The notes below the pieces were generated by a model, which saw nothing but the letters and a program-made list of their open reading frames with translations, did no database searches and was not told the DNA's origin. The position numbers were made by a program, and so were the translations under genes. From positions 5,396,501 through 5,460,500 of the forward strand of contig NZ_CP128362.1 of NCBI RefSeq assembly GCF_034274695.1: a DNA stretch of 64,000 bases, written 5' to 3'. Source of the stretch: Chitinophaga sp. LS1 (GTDB lineage Bacteria > Bacteroidota > Bacteroidia > Chitinophagales > Chitinophagaceae). Shown one piece after another: positions 27,628 to 37,294 of the stretch. How positions within the stretch are numbered: the stretch's first letter is position 1; each line of letters starts with the position of its first letter.

Positions 27628-27953
27628 TTTCGTTATTGCCGGAAAGATGGATAGATAAAGCTACGAAGGCAGCCATGAAGAAAGAATTATAATCCAGCCC
27701 GGCAGAAGACAGGCTGTTTTCCCTTCTAATTATTGTTATTTATACGAGTGGCGAAGGTAGAAGGGAATTCTGTGGAAATTCTGTAGAAATAAAAAAAGAC
27801 CGCAAACCTGCGATCACATATTTTAATTATTCCCCATATCGCCATACCCATAACTCACCACCCTCGCCAACCTCCACTTCGCACGGGCAATGGAATCATT
27901 TGTGCAAAAATATATTGTTTAACTTAACTTGCAGGGATTTTTAACTTTAATGT
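27628..27953. other. Intergenic region without recognised gene
   Basis: About 325 bases. It holds the tail of the broken AraC-like region, then AT-rich DNA with the phrase gaattctgtggaaattctgtag. The last 80 bases presumably contain the promoter of the SEC-C gene. No hairpin with a T-run and no RNA gene were seen. Confidence 0.5.
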
Positions 27954-28571
27954 ATGACAAGTCCAATTGAGATTACACCCGCTGTGCAGCAACTGATCAA
28001 TCGTGTAGGGTCAGAATATGACTACGAAATTATACCTGTACAACCACAGGTAGTGGATAGTGGTCGCATGGTACCCGGGTGGGCGGTATGGTTGAGTGAG
28101 TTTATCTGCGAAGCAGCACCAACAGAAGTGTGGGAGAATGAAAATGGCGATTTAATGGCTGTGACACCCCCTCCCGCGCCGATCGCACAAATGATGTTCA
28201 TTCCTGATGACAATCTTAATGGTGATGAGAAGCATGTACGTGTCAGCGTTAGTAATAACCCACTGGTAGATCACCTGATCGCATTGGCAAATCTGAAAGA
28301 TTTTCTTGTACAATATGGAACAGTGCTGGAAGATGGTAAAGTGAATTTCAATACCTATACTGGTAATGTATATAACCATTATGATGCCCTGTTCAATAAC
28401 CTGCTGCTTTTCCTGTCAGAAGGAAAGAAGATAGGGGCTAAGTGCTATTGTGGAAGTATGAAACCATATAGTCAATGTCACGGTAAGAACCTGCCTGCGG
28501 CGATTGAAGAAGATATGAAAGCAGTGAAGAAGTTCAATGATTCACTGAAGGAGGACGAAGTGAAGGAATAG
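27954..28571 (+). CDS. Hypothetical protein with SEC-C-like zinc motif
   Basis: 205 residues, soluble, acidic, no signal peptide. Near residues 160-175 it has CYCGSMKPYSQCHGK, a CxC...CH pattern like the SEC-C zinc-binding motif of SecA and of many small proteins. The N-terminal 150 residues show no known domain. The last 30 residues are lysine/glutamate-rich helix. The gene appears to stand alone between the broken AraC-type gene and the glycosidase pair. A role in protein binding through the zinc finger is only inference. Confidence 0.78.
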   Translation: MTSPIEITPAVQQLINRVGSEYDYEIIPVQPQVVDSGRMVPGWAVWLSEFICEAAPTEVWENENGDLMAVTPPPAPIAQMMFIPDDNLNGDEKHVRVSVSNNPLVDHLIALANLKDFLVQYGTVLEDGKVNFNTYTGNVYNHYDALFNNLLLFLSEGKKIGAKCYCGSMKPYSQCHGKNLPAAIEEDMKAVKKFNDSLKEDEVKE

Positions 28572-28713
28572 CTTTTCCTGGTTCATGTAAGTTGTAAGAG
28601 AATACCACTTTTAGGGACTGATCACCATCAGGTTGGGAGGTGATCCCTATTATATATAAGTAAGGAGGGTTGACAATACTTTTAACAGTTATACAAGGTC
28701 AATATTTTAAACT

Positions 28714-30813
28714 ATGCGCAGCTTTTATCTATCATGCTTATGTGCGCTTCTATGCGTGCTTTCAGTTAATGCACAGGAGTTGAGATCACCAGATGGAAAT
28801 TTTATTTTAGCTTTTAAAGTGAACAGTGGGGTGCCTGTTTATACATTACAGTATAAAGGCAAGACCGTGATCAATGAAAGTAAACTGGGATTTGAACTCA
28901 GACAACTGGGTTCATTCAGTAAGGACTTTACCATTAAGGGGACTGCTACCAAATCGGAAGACCAGACCTGGCAACCGGTTTGGGGACAACAAAAAGACAT
29001 CAGGGATTACCACAATGAATTGTTTGTACAGCTTACACAGGCTGCTACAGGCAGAGAGCTGGATATCCGCTTCCGGTTATTCAATGATGGGTTGGGTTTC
29101 AGGTATGAATTCCCTGTTCAACCGAACCTGCGCCATCTCAGTATTCAGAATGAGGTGACAGAGTTTAATCTGGCCAAAGATTATAAGGCCTTCTGGCTGC
29201 CGGGAGATTATGATACGAATGAGTTTGAAACAGTAACGTCTAAAATCTCAGAGATTCATTCCCTGATTGGCAAGGCGAGAGAACCGATGGCGGCTAATTC
29301 TCCTACACCAAATCTGGCGGTGCAGACTCCCCTTATGCTGAAATCAGATGATGGTTTGTATGTAAATATTCATGAAGCCGCATTGGTAGATTTCCCGGCA
29401 ATGTGTCTGAATGTAGATGACCAGCATTTTATCTTTAGTGCACACCTGACTCCTGATAAACTGGGTAACAGGGGATTTGTGCAGACAGGGAAAACCAGTC
29501 CATGGAGAACGGTGATCGTGAGTGATGATGCGCGTCAGATACTGGCGTCTACCCTGATACTGAACCTGAATGTGCCTTGTGCCATTGAAGACCCGAGCTG
29601 GATCCATCCTGTGAAGTATGTTGGTGTGTGGTGGGAATACTTTACTGGTGGTGGTTCTACCTGGCAGTATACTGACAATCAGGATATCATCATTGGTAAA
29701 ACAGATTACAAGACATTAACACCTAATGGACATCATGGCGCTAATACTGCACATGTAAAAGAGATGATTGATTTTGCGGCAACGAATGGTTTTGATGCCG
29801 TGCTGGTGGAAGGTTGGAATGAAGGTTGGGAAGATGGTACGGCAAATGCAAAGGAGCATATCTATAGTTTTACGAAAGCATATCCAGACTTTGATGTACA
29901 GGAGCTGCACAAATATGCTGCTTCAAAGAATGTGAAGATCATTATGCATCATGAAACGACTTCTTCCGTAACGGATTACGAACGTCAGCTGGAAGATGCA
30001 TTTCAGTTCATGGTAGATAATGGTTATAATTCCGTGAAGACAGGTTATGTTGGACCTATTCAGCCACATAGCGAATACCACGATGGGCAGTACATGGTGA
30101 ACCATTATCTGCATGTGGCGCAGCTGGCGGCGAAGTATAAAATAATGGTAGACTCTCACGAGGCGGTGCGTCCGACTGGTTTGTGCCGTACCTGGCCGAA
30201 CTGGTTAGCACAGGAATCTGCAAGAGGAACTGAGTTCGAATCTTTTGGTGGAAACAGACCGGATCATACCTGTGTGCTGCCATTTACGCGATTGATGGGT
30301 GGACCAATGGATTATACACCAGGCATCTTTGAAGGAAACCTGGAGGTGTATGGTAAGAATAAAGCGAAACTGAGCACTACACTGGTAAAACAGCTGGCAC
30401 TGTACGTAACCATGTATAGCCCGTTGCAGATGGCGGCGGATCTGCCTGCGAATTATAATAAGTTTGCCGATGCATTTCAGTTTATTAAAGATGTAGCGGT
30501 TGACTGGGACAATACTTATGTGCTGGAAGCAGAACCCGGAGATTATATCACGATTGCACGGAAGGCCAAGGCAAAAGAAGAGTGGTACATTGGTGGTATT
30601 ACGGATGAAAATGCACGTGAGGCGGTGATTAAATTTGATTTCTTACCGGCAGGGAAGAAGTATACGGCGACGGTGTATGCAGATGATAAAGATATCAGCT
30701 GGAAAGTAAATCCACAGAAGTATACGATTAAGAAAATGGTGGTGACGAATAAGACGGTATTGAAGCAAAAGCTGGCACCGGGTGGAGGTGTGGCGATTAG
30801 TGTGAAACCGTAA
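28714..30813 (+). CDS. Glycoside hydrolase family 97 (SusB-like alpha-glucosidase)
   Basis: 699 residues with a signal peptide (ending SVNAQ), so periplasmic. The N-terminal super-beta-sandwich opens ELRSPDGNFILAFKV. The (beta/alpha)8 barrel contains GVWWEYF, EGWNEGWEDG, MHHET, a YNSVKTGYVG strand and SHEAVRPTG, with RGTEFES later. The VKTGYVG form, with glutamates at HHET and GTEFES, fits the inverting, calcium-dependent SusB branch rather than the retaining branch that uses an Asp nucleophile. It hydrolyses alpha-glucosidic linkages of oligosaccharides. The GH92 gene starts 22 bases after its stop. Confidence 0.93.
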   Translation: MRSFYLSCLCALLCVLSVNAQELRSPDGNFILAFKVNSGVPVYTLQYKGKTVINESKLGFELRQLGSFSKDFTIKGTATKSEDQTWQPVWGQQKDIRDYHNELFVQLTQAATGRELDIRFRLFNDGLGFRYEFPVQPNLRHLSIQNEVTEFNLAKDYKAFWLPGDYDTNEFETVTSKISEIHSLIGKAREPMAANSPTPNLAVQTPLMLKSDDGLYVNIHEAALVDFPAMCLNVDDQHFIFSAHLTPDKLGNRGFVQTGKTSPWRTVIVSDDARQILASTLILNLNVPCAIEDPSWIHPVKYVGVWWEYFTGGGSTWQYTDNQDIIIGKTDYKTLTPNGHHGANTAHVKEMIDFAATNGFDAVLVEGWNEGWEDGTANAKEHIYSFTKAYPDFDVQELHKYAASKNVKIIMHHETTSSVTDYERQLEDAFQFMVDNGYNSVKTGYVGPIQPHSEYHDGQYMVNHYLHVAQLAAKYKIMVDSHEAVRPTGLCRTWPNWLAQESARGTEFESFGGNRPDHTCVLPFTRLMGGPMDYTPGIFEGNLEVYGKNKAKLSTTLVKQLALYVTMYSPLQMAADLPANYNKFADAFQFIKDVAVDWDNTYVLEAEPGDYITIARKAKAKEEWYIGGITDENAREAVIKFDFLPAGKKYTATVYADDKDISWKVNPQKYTIKKMVVTNKTVLKQKLAPGGGVAISVKP

Positions 30814-30835
30814 GGATCTATATAGGAATTAGCAT

Positions 30836-33133
30836 ATGAAAAAACTATTTTACCTATCCCTATGCATCTTTGCTGCATGTAAGGGAACCGAACCACTGAA
30901 GGAAGACTATACAAAATTCGTAAAGCCCAATATCGGCACCGCTCACAGTCGGTATTTTTTCTACACACCTGCTGCCATTCCCTTTGGTATGGCCAAACTG
31001 GCGCCATCGACAAATGGCAGCTATGGGAATAAAGATGGTTGGGAAGCAGTGGGGTATGATGAACGTCATACATCGATAGAAGGCTTCCCTAACTTCCATG
31101 AATTTCAGGTAGGCGGTATCGTATTTGCACCTACTACCGGTAAATTACAAACCACTCCCGGCAAGATGGAAGACCCGGAAAGCGGTTACCGATCCAGCTT
31201 TGATCATAAAGATGAAAAGGCGACTGCCGGTTATTACAGTGTAATGTTAAAAGATTACGGTATCAAAGCGGAACTGACTGCCACTGCCAGAGTTGGTTTT
31301 CACCGGTATACTTTCCCCCAATCCGATTCATCCAATATCATTTTTGATATTGGTCACCGCATGGGCGAAAGCGGCCCTGTTGTTGATGCCGCCGTTACAC
31401 TCGTAGATGGTAATCATATCGAAGGATATGTCATTACCAAACCTGAATATGTAAAGAAATACCAGGCAGCAGCCACTGTACCTATGTACTTCTCCGCTGT
31501 ACTGGATAAGGCCCCTGCTGCGTACGGTACCTTTATTGATAGTATCACTACCCCGGGTGCCAAAGAAGTAAAAGGCAAAGGCGCCGGCATCTACCTCACT
31601 TACAAAACCACTGCCAATGAACCGATAAATATAAAAGTGGGGTTGTCTTATACTTCTGTTGAAAATGCAAGACTGAACCTGGAAACAGAAGCTAAGGAAC
31701 TGACCTTTGATCAGGCTTTTAAGCAGGCAAATGCCGCATGGAACGAAAAACTGGGCCGCATTGCTGTTGAAGGCGGAAAGGAGGAAGACAAAGTGAAATT
31801 CTACACAGGCCTCTTCCATGCCTTATTAGGCAGAGGATTGGCCAGTGATGTAAACAACGCCTATCCAAAGAATGACGGCACCATTGGAAAGGCAGATCAT
31901 GCTTTCTATAACACAGATGCCATCTGGGGCGGATACTGGAATCTCACACCTGTATGGGCAATTGCCTATCCTGAATATTACGCAGACTTCATTAAGGGCC
32001 AGTTATTAATTTACAAAGAAACCGGTTGGCTGGCTGATGGTCTGGCAGCTGGAAAATATGTATCTGGTGTAGGTACGAACTTTACCGGCTTAGTCATCGC
32101 CGCTGCTTATAATATCGGTATCCGCGACTTTGATGTAAACCTCGCCTATGAAGCCGCTTTGAAAAACGAGATCGGTTACGAGGGCAGGGTACCGGGCGCC
32201 GGTAAAATGGATGTAGGTGCTTTTGTAAAAAGAGGTTTCTGTCCTTATATTAACAATGACGATCAGTCTACAAGAGAACTAACCACAGCAGGTTCTCAAT
32301 TCGGCACTTCACACACATTGGAGTATTCTTTCAGCAGTTATGCCGTAGCACAGTTTGCAAAAGCACTGGGCAAGACAAAGGACTACGAACAACTGATGAA
32401 ACTCTCACAGGGATGGAAACTGCTGTACGACTCAGCTACTAAATTTATACATCCCCGGGATATCAAAGGTGAGTTTATTAAAGACTTCGATCCTGCTGCC
32501 CCATGGGTAGGTTTTCAGGAAGGGAATGCATGGCAGTATACTTTCTTTGTGCCACATGAGCCGGAGCAATTAGTGCGTTTAATTGGAAAAGACGTATTTA
32601 ACCGTCGCCTTGACAGCATCTTTACCATCTCTCAGGAAAACATCTTTGGTGGCGGCAAGGAGATAGATGCCTTTGCTGGTTTGAAAGGATTATATAACCA
32701 GGGTAATCAGCCTAACCTGCATATCTCCTGGTTATTCAATTTCTCTGGCAGACCTGATCTGACGCAGAAATGGGTGCGTGCGATCTGTAATGAGTTTTAT
32801 GGAACAGATGGTATCCATGGATATGGATACGGGCAGGACGAAGATCAGGGTCAAATGGGTGCGTGGTATGTACTGGCAGGTATCGGTCTGTTCGATGTAA
32901 AGGGATTGACGGCTCCTGATGCGTCTTTCCAGCTGGCTAGTCCTTTGTTTGACAAGATCACGATCAATGGTGGTAAAAAGCCATTCGTCATCACGGCAGA
33001 GAATAACAGTGACAAAAATATCTATATACAGGAAGCGAGTTTGAATGGCAAATCTACTGATAAGATCCCTTATCAGGATGTGGTGAATGGAGGCACACTT
33101 CATTTGAAGATGGGTGCACAACCCCGCTATTAG
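30836..33133 (+). CDS. Glycoside hydrolase family 92 lipoprotein (alpha-mannosidase type)
   Basis: 765 residues. The N-terminus MKKLFYLSLCIFAACKG has a lipobox with the acceptor Cys at 15, so it is membrane-anchored. The GH92 pattern follows: YTKFVKPNIGTAHSR, IPFGMAKLAPSTNG, FPNFHEFQVGG, later TDAIWGGYWNLTPVWAIAYP and YGYGQDEDQGQMGAWYVL with the acidic catalytic region. GH92 enzymes are calcium-dependent inverting exo-alpha-mannosidases. Together with the upstream GH97 gene it forms a two-gene operon for breaking down a mixed glucose/mannose glycan. No SusC/SusD pair is in the window. Confidence 0.92.
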   Translation: MKKLFYLSLCIFAACKGTEPLKEDYTKFVKPNIGTAHSRYFFYTPAAIPFGMAKLAPSTNGSYGNKDGWEAVGYDERHTSIEGFPNFHEFQVGGIVFAPTTGKLQTTPGKMEDPESGYRSSFDHKDEKATAGYYSVMLKDYGIKAELTATARVGFHRYTFPQSDSSNIIFDIGHRMGESGPVVDAAVTLVDGNHIEGYVITKPEYVKKYQAAATVPMYFSAVLDKAPAAYGTFIDSITTPGAKEVKGKGAGIYLTYKTTANEPINIKVGLSYTSVENARLNLETEAKELTFDQAFKQANAAWNEKLGRIAVEGGKEEDKVKFYTGLFHALLGRGLASDVNNAYPKNDGTIGKADHAFYNTDAIWGGYWNLTPVWAIAYPEYYADFIKGQLLIYKETGWLADGLAAGKYVSGVGTNFTGLVIAAAYNIGIRDFDVNLAYEAALKNEIGYEGRVPGAGKMDVGAFVKRGFCPYINNDDQSTRELTTAGSQFGTSHTLEYSFSSYAVAQFAKALGKTKDYEQLMKLSQGWKLLYDSATKFIHPRDIKGEFIKDFDPAAPWVGFQEGNAWQYTFFVPHEPEQLVRLIGKDVFNRRLDSIFTISQENIFGGGKEIDAFAGLKGLYNQGNQPNLHISWLFNFSGRPDLTQKWVRAICNEFYGTDGIHGYGYGQDEDQGQMGAWYVLAGIGLFDVKGLTAPDASFQLASPLFDKITINGGKKPFVITAENNSDKNIYIQEASLNGKSTDKIPYQDVVNGGTLHLKMGAQPRY

Positions 33134-33140
33134 TTTTAAT

Positions 33141-33180
33141 TAAAAGGGGGTGTGTCATACTATTGATACACCCCCTTTTA
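33141..33180 (+). terminator. Strong hairpin terminator of the GH97-GH92 operon
   Basis: Seventeen-base arms TAAAAGGGGGTGTGTCA and TGATACACCCCCTTTTA with one G-U pair and a 6-base loop, then a T-rich tail, 8 bases after the GH92 stop. Confidence 0.93.
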
Positions 33181-33186
33181 ATTTGG

Positions 33187-33366
33187 TTATCCCTGATGGA
33201 AATAGATAATCATTTATGTGATGCCCAGTGCGTTTATTAATTTTGATACATCCTCTTTTTATTCTGTTATCCCTGATGGAAACAGCGAGTCATTTATGTG
33301 ATGCCCAGTGCGTTTATTTATTTTTTATACATCTTCTATTCTGTTACCCCTGATGGAAATAGCTAG
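33187..33366. repeat. 80-bp direct repeats following the terminator
   Basis: The phrase ccctgatgga recurs at 33191, 33271 and 33348. Units 1 and 2 share catttatgtgatgcccagtg and cgtttatt with the following ttgatacatc-like tail; the third unit is partial and ends at the EamA stop codon. A related, more diverged copy lies at 35585-35655 behind another terminator. Confidence 0.88.
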
Positions 33367-34256
33367 TCTTTTGTCGGTTCATTTCTATCAGGAACAACCT
33401 CTTTTTTTATCTTTATCTCTGAAATGATAGTCGCCCCAAAGATCAGCAAACCACCTACCAACAACCGCACCGACAAACTCTCATCCAATATCAGGAAAGC
33501 AAAAAATGCCGCAAACACCGGTTCAAATAAATAGATGATCGCCACCTTTTCCGCACTGATATACCGCTGGGAAATGTTGGAAACAGAATACATAAACGCG
33601 GTTGAGAAAAGCGCACAATACACTATTCCCATCCAGAATACATTAGTATCCGGTTGCCAGTTGGCCGAAGTATCCAGCAGTGCGATGATCAATGTCACAA
33701 TCGTACACGTCGCAAACATGGGCACTATCGTAGGTACTAAATTCCTCCTTGCCGTATATCGTTCTACATTGATCAGGTAAACGGCAAACCCTAATGAGCC
33801 TGCTGTAGTATAAACATCTCCTATACTTATTTTGAAATCCCCTTTTAAGGAAATAACAATCGTACCCGCCAATGCCATCAATGCTGCCAGCCATATTTTC
33901 AATGCGACCTTTTTTCTGAAAAAAGCCACTTTCATAACAGGCACAATCACTACACAGGTACTGGCTATTAATGAACATTGCGAAGCGGAGGAATATTTCA
34001 ATCCTAATGTTTGCAGGTGTATACCTACCAACAGTGGTATGGCTAGTTTCATACCCATGACAATATCTTCATTGTTTGTCTCTTTCAGACTTTTAGCGAA
34101 TACCAGGCAAAGTACAAGGGTAGCCAGCAGAAACCGGTAAAATAAAAACGTATCCGGCGAAAGGTCGCCCACAGCCAGCTTGGTCACAGGGTAGGAGATA
34201 CCCCAGAATGCACAACCTAAAATTAGTAAAATTAAAAACAGGCTTTTTTTCTCCAT
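33363..34256 (-). CDS. EamA-family (DMT) transporter
   Basis: 297 residues with ten hydrophobic segments in two five-helix EamA halves. The opening LILGCAFWGISYPVTKLAV is typical of drug/metabolite transporters, as is the second-half YLFEPVFAAFFAFLILDESL motif. The family exports amino acids, metabolites or drugs across the inner membrane. The substrate cannot be predicted. Its stop codon lies inside the last partial copy of the 80-bp repeat. Confidence 0.92.
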   Translation of the reverse strand: MEKKSLFLILLILGCAFWGISYPVTKLAVGDLSPDTFLFYRFLLATLVLCLVFAKSLKETNNEDIVMGMKLAIPLLVGIHLQTLGLKYSSASQCSLIASTCVVIVPVMKVAFFRKKVALKIWLAALMALAGTIVISLKGDFKISIGDVYTTAGSLGFAVYLINVERYTARRNLVPTIVPMFATCTIVTLIIALLDTSANWQPDTNVFWMGIVYCALFSTAFMYSVSNISQRYISAEKVAIIYLFEPVFAAFFAFLILDESLSVRLLVGGLLIFGATIISEIKIKKEVVPDRNEPTKD

Positions 34257-34260
34257 TTGA

Positions 34261-34460
34261 CTATTGTAAACTTTTCTTCATCGTAATGTCAATCTGCTCT
34301 TCATCGCCGGGTTGAAAGATATGTTCATAGAACGCAACAACCCCAATTTTTTCATAAAAGCCTAATGCACGGTGATTTCGATGCAAATGCAATACGATTA
34401 GGTTCGCTTCTTCTACAGAGAAGGAGATTATAAAGAGAGTGAAGATCTTAATGATGAGTA
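34261..34460 (-). pseudogene. C-terminal remnant of a GNAT acetyltransferase
   Basis: Read on the minus strand, the sequence gives VEEANLIVLHLHRNHRALGF then YEKIGVVAFYEHIFQPGDEE and a tail ending KKSLQ and a stop at 34261. The N-R-A-x-x-F-Y-E-K-x-G helix is the end of the GNAT fold (acetyl-CoA site). Upstream the frame meets a stop after about 20 non-GNAT codons, so the core of the domain is missing. It sits just 3' of an intact, unrelated-looking GNAT gene. Confidence 0.6.
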
Positions 34461-34467
34461 TATAGCA

Positions 34468-34950
34468 TTAGAACTTAAATGTCATATCATGCCATATCTC
34501 TCCGCCATGTACGGAGTTAGAAATCCCAAGGTTGCTGAACCCAAACTTCTCATAATAAGGCACAAGATATTCCTTGCATGTCAACGTGACACCCACTCTT
34601 TCTTCCTCCTTTGCTTTATTTATAAAATGGCGGATCAATTGTCCGGCATACCCCTGCTTCCTGAAATCAGGTGATACGGCAAGGCCAAATATGCTTTGCC
34701 ATTTCCCCTCTTCATTGTGAAGGTGAGCATCGGCGAACATTTCATCTACAATGGTTTCATTGTCAGTCACCATTCCATTGATGTAACCTACCAGCTGGCC
34801 TTCGGTTTCCAATACCCAGAAATGACCGGGGAAAAACTCGAGTCTTTTGATAAATGACTCGCGTGACGCGGCTTCGTTAGAAGGGAAGCATCTGTGTTCA
34901 AGTGCGGTGATCGTATCTAAGTCGGTTAGGGTTGCGATTCTAAATTTCAT
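34468..34950 (-). CDS. GNAT-family N-acetyltransferase
   Basis: 160 residues from the ATG at 34950, which overlaps the stop of the YnfA-like gene by 4 bases (ATGA). An earlier in-frame ATG at 34980 would lie inside that gene and adds non-GNAT residues. The acetyl-CoA-binding loop is FRKQGYAGQLI (R/Q-x-x-G-x-G/A), preceded by the strand IFGLAVSPDF. The C-terminal KFGFSNLG segment is the last strand of the fold. The substrate is unknown. Translational coupling to the membrane protein gene suggests one operon. Confidence 0.9.
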   Translation of the reverse strand: MKFRIATLTDLDTITALEHRCFPSNEAASRESFIKRLEFFPGHFWVLETEGQLVGYINGMVTDNETIVDEMFADAHLHNEEGKWQSIFGLAVSPDFRKQGYAGQLIRHFINKAKEEERVGVTLTCKEYLVPYYEKFGFSNLGISNSVHGGEIWHDMTFKF

Positions 34951-35279
34951 ATATTTCTGGGTGCATAAAAGATAATACAAACGCCTATTAATGCAATAAT
35001 TGCTCCAATAATGTCATACCGGTCTGGTCGGAACCCGTCTATTTTCCAGGCCCATAATAAAGATAAAACAATGAAAATTCCACCATAGGTTGCATAGGTC
35101 CTCGCAAAATTGGCTGTCTGTAAAGTCGCGACCATGCCATATAATACCAGAATAATACCTCCTGCAATCCCATACCATAAAGGTTTTCCTTCCCGTATCC
35201 AGCGCCAGATCAGGTAGCCACCACCTATTTCGCAGATACCTGCCAGTAAAAAGATGCCTAAAGATTTTAAAACTGCCAT
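34947..35279 (-). CDS. ynfA: YnfA-family (UPF0060) small membrane protein
   Basis: 110 residues with four transmembrane helices. FLLAGICEIGGGYLIWRW, the glycine-rich GIAGGIILVLYG and RTYATYGGIFIVLSLLWAW match the UPF0060/YnfA family. The family resembles small multidrug resistance transporters, and the conserved Glu in the first helix is present. Its stop overlaps the GNAT start by 4 bases. Substrate unknown. Confidence 0.93.
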   Translation of the reverse strand: MAVLKSLGIFLLAGICEIGGGYLIWRWIREGKPLWYGIAGGIILVLYGMVATLQTANFARTYATYGGIFIVLSLLWAWKIDGFRPDRYDIIGAIIALIGVCIIFYAPRNI

Positions 35280-35351
35280 TGTACAAATATATCACTATTG
35301 TAACTTTAGTGACACAAGTACTCCCTTCCGGATCGTAATATTAGGGGGAAG

Positions 35352-35546
35352 TATTCACCCAGACAGTTATTTCCGGGGTTAGAGGAAGAACTGTATATCG
35401 ATATGGAACAATACGGCGAAATCCGTGAAATACCTGCCGGCACAGTCATCCTGCGCAAAGGGCAACCTATCAGGTATACCCTGCTCATTCGGCAGGGTGT
35501 AAAGATCTGTCAGGAATACAACGAAGGTAATGAATGGATAAAATAA
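35352..35546 (+). pseudogene. N-terminal remnant of a Crp/Fnr-family regulator
   Basis: The frame reads RQLFPGLEEELYIDMEQYGE, then IREIPAGTVILRKGQPIR, YTLLIRQGVKI, and stops after NEWIK. This is the first part of the cyclic-nucleotide-binding beta barrel of a Bacteroidota Crp-type regulator. The rest of the barrel, the dimer helix and the HTH are absent, and a terminator hairpin follows directly. The start of the original gene is also unclear. It neighbours the CoA-disulfide-reductase gene that such regulators often accompany. Confidence 0.6.
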
Positions 35547-35580
35547 GAGCGTGTATCAAAAGTAAGATACACGCTCTTTT
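35547..35580. terminator. Hairpin terminator with TGTATC core
   Basis: Eleven-base arms GAGCGTGTATC / GATACACGCTC, an 8-base loop and T4 tail. It begins one base after the stop of the Crp remnant. On the minus strand it also lies 75 bases past the end of the CoA-disulfide-reductase gene. Confidence 0.85.
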
Positions 35581-35656
35581 CATTCGGATACCTGATGGAG
35601 CCAGGTTTCCATTTATGCTGTTCTAAGGAGGTTCATTTATTTTTGATACATCCTGC

Positions 35657-37294
35657 TTAACTTTCATTCACGCAGGTCTTCCATGTCTTGTATCCGCCAG
35701 ACATATTCCAGACTCTGTTAAACCCATTTTGCAATAACACACGCTGCGCTAAGTATCCTCTTAATCCCGCCTCGCAATAAATATAAATATCTTTATCAAT
35801 CGGTATAGACGATATCTTATTTCGTATCTCATCCACTGGAATATTAATAGATCCCTTTACATTCCCCATCTCATACTCATCCGCTGTGCGCACATCAATC
35901 AATACATCTTCATAGAAATCCAGGTTCTCCAGATCATCCCAGTATATCACCTGCAATCGCTTCAGCAGTATGTTTTCTGCCACCATACCCGCTATATTGA
36001 TTGGATCCTTTGCAGAAGAATACGGAGGCGCATATGCCTGTTCAAATTCAACCAGATCGTATATGGTCTTCTTTTGCTGGATCAGGGATGAGAAGATATC
36101 CAGTCTTTTATCCACCCCATCGTAACCTGCAATCTGCGCACCGAGTAACTGCCCGTCGCGGGGTGAAAAAGTGATCTGAATCGTCATCTGTCTGGAGCCC
36201 GGGTAATACCCTGCATGAGATACACCATGTGTCGTGGAGACAATATGCTCTATCTCAGCCGCTTTCAGGTGTTTGGAGGCAATCCCTGTAGCGCCCACTG
36301 TCATATCAAAAACCTTTACAATGGCAGTATTGATAGAACCATTGTAACGCTGCACATTATCATGTACCAGGTTGTTCGCACAAATACGTCCCTGTTTACT
36401 TGCCGGTCCTGCGAGGAAGGTATTCATAGAAACCCCTGTCACTGGGTTTTCGAACTCGATCACATCACCCACAGCATAGATGTATGGGTCAGATGTTTGC
36501 AGGTATTCATTGACAATGACCCCTTTGCCTGTTTTTAAGCCAGCTGCAGTAGCCAGCTGCAGATCTGGTTTTACACCGATTGACAAAATTACCATATCGG
36601 CGTTGATCACATCCCTGTTATTCAATACTACTTCATTTTTATTGAATGAAGTCACGGCCGTGTTTAAATGTAAGGTGATACCCTTTTTACGGATATGTTG
36701 TTGGATGATCGCCGCAATAGGAAAATCGACTGGCGCGAGTATCTGCGAACCCATTTCAACAATCTCCACCTGTATACCCAGTCCATGGATATTCTCCGCC
36801 ATTTCCAGACCAATAAACCCTGCCCCTGCAATGACTACTTTTTTAATATTCGCCTGTGAAATATGGGTTTTGATTTTATCTGTATCATTGACATTTCTTA
36901 ACGTAAAAATGCCTTCGTTATCGATACCGGGCAGGGGAGGGCGTATCGGTTCAGCACCTACGGAGAGAACTAATTTGTCATAAGTCTCCTCGTATTTTTT
37001 GCCCGAAGGCTGGTGAAATACTTTCACAGTTTTATTGTGTGGACCAATATCTGTCACAGTAGAATTGACCCGCACATCGATATTAAATCTTTTTGAAAAT
37101 GAAGTGGCCGTTTGTACAAACAGTTTATTCCTGTCTTTGATCACATCACCGATATAGTAAGGTAGTCCGCAGTTCGCATAGGAAATGTACCCGCCTTTTT
37201 CAAAAATAACAATTTCAGCATGTTCATCTAATCTTCTTAACCGGGCGGCAGTTGATGCGCCTCCTGCTACTGCGCCAATAATCAGATACTTCAT
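35657..37294 (-). CDS. CoA-disulfide reductase-like flavoprotein fused to rhodanese
   Basis: 545 residues. The N-terminal FAD site is LIIGAVAGGASTAARLRR and the active-site cysteine is Cys42 in SYANCGLPYYIG, as in CoA-disulfide and NADH peroxidase/persulfide reductases. NAD binding is AGAGFIGLEMAENI, and the FAD-binding Asp is in YAVGDVIEF. The dimerisation domain follows, then a rhodanese domain with catalytic Cys507 in YCEAGLRG. Such fusions reduce CoA-persulfide or polysulfide in the cytoplasm. The flanks hold remnants of a Crp regulator and a YeeE/YedE transporter, the usual partners, so this is the survivor of a sulfur locus. Confidence 0.92.
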   Translation of the reverse strand: MKYLIIGAVAGGASTAARLRRLDEHAEIVIFEKGGYISYANCGLPYYIGDVIKDRNKLFVQTATSFSKRFNIDVRVNSTVTDIGPHNKTVKVFHQPSGKKYEETYDKLVLSVGAEPIRPPLPGIDNEGIFTLRNVNDTDKIKTHISQANIKKVVIAGAGFIGLEMAENIHGLGIQVEIVEMGSQILAPVDFPIAAIIQQHIRKKGITLHLNTAVTSFNKNEVVLNNRDVINADMVILSIGVKPDLQLATAAGLKTGKGVIVNEYLQTSDPYIYAVGDVIEFENPVTGVSMNTFLAGPASKQGRICANNLVHDNVQRYNGSINTAIVKVFDMTVGATGIASKHLKAAEIEHIVSTTHGVSHAGYYPGSRQMTIQITFSPRDGQLLGAQIAGYDGVDKRLDIFSSLIQQKKTIYDLVEFEQAYAPPYSSAKDPINIAGMVAENILLKRLQVIYWDDLENLDFYEDVLIDVRTADEYEMGNVKGSINIPVDEIRNKISSIPIDKDIYIYCEAGLRGYLAQRVLLQNGFNRVWNMSGGYKTWKTCVNES

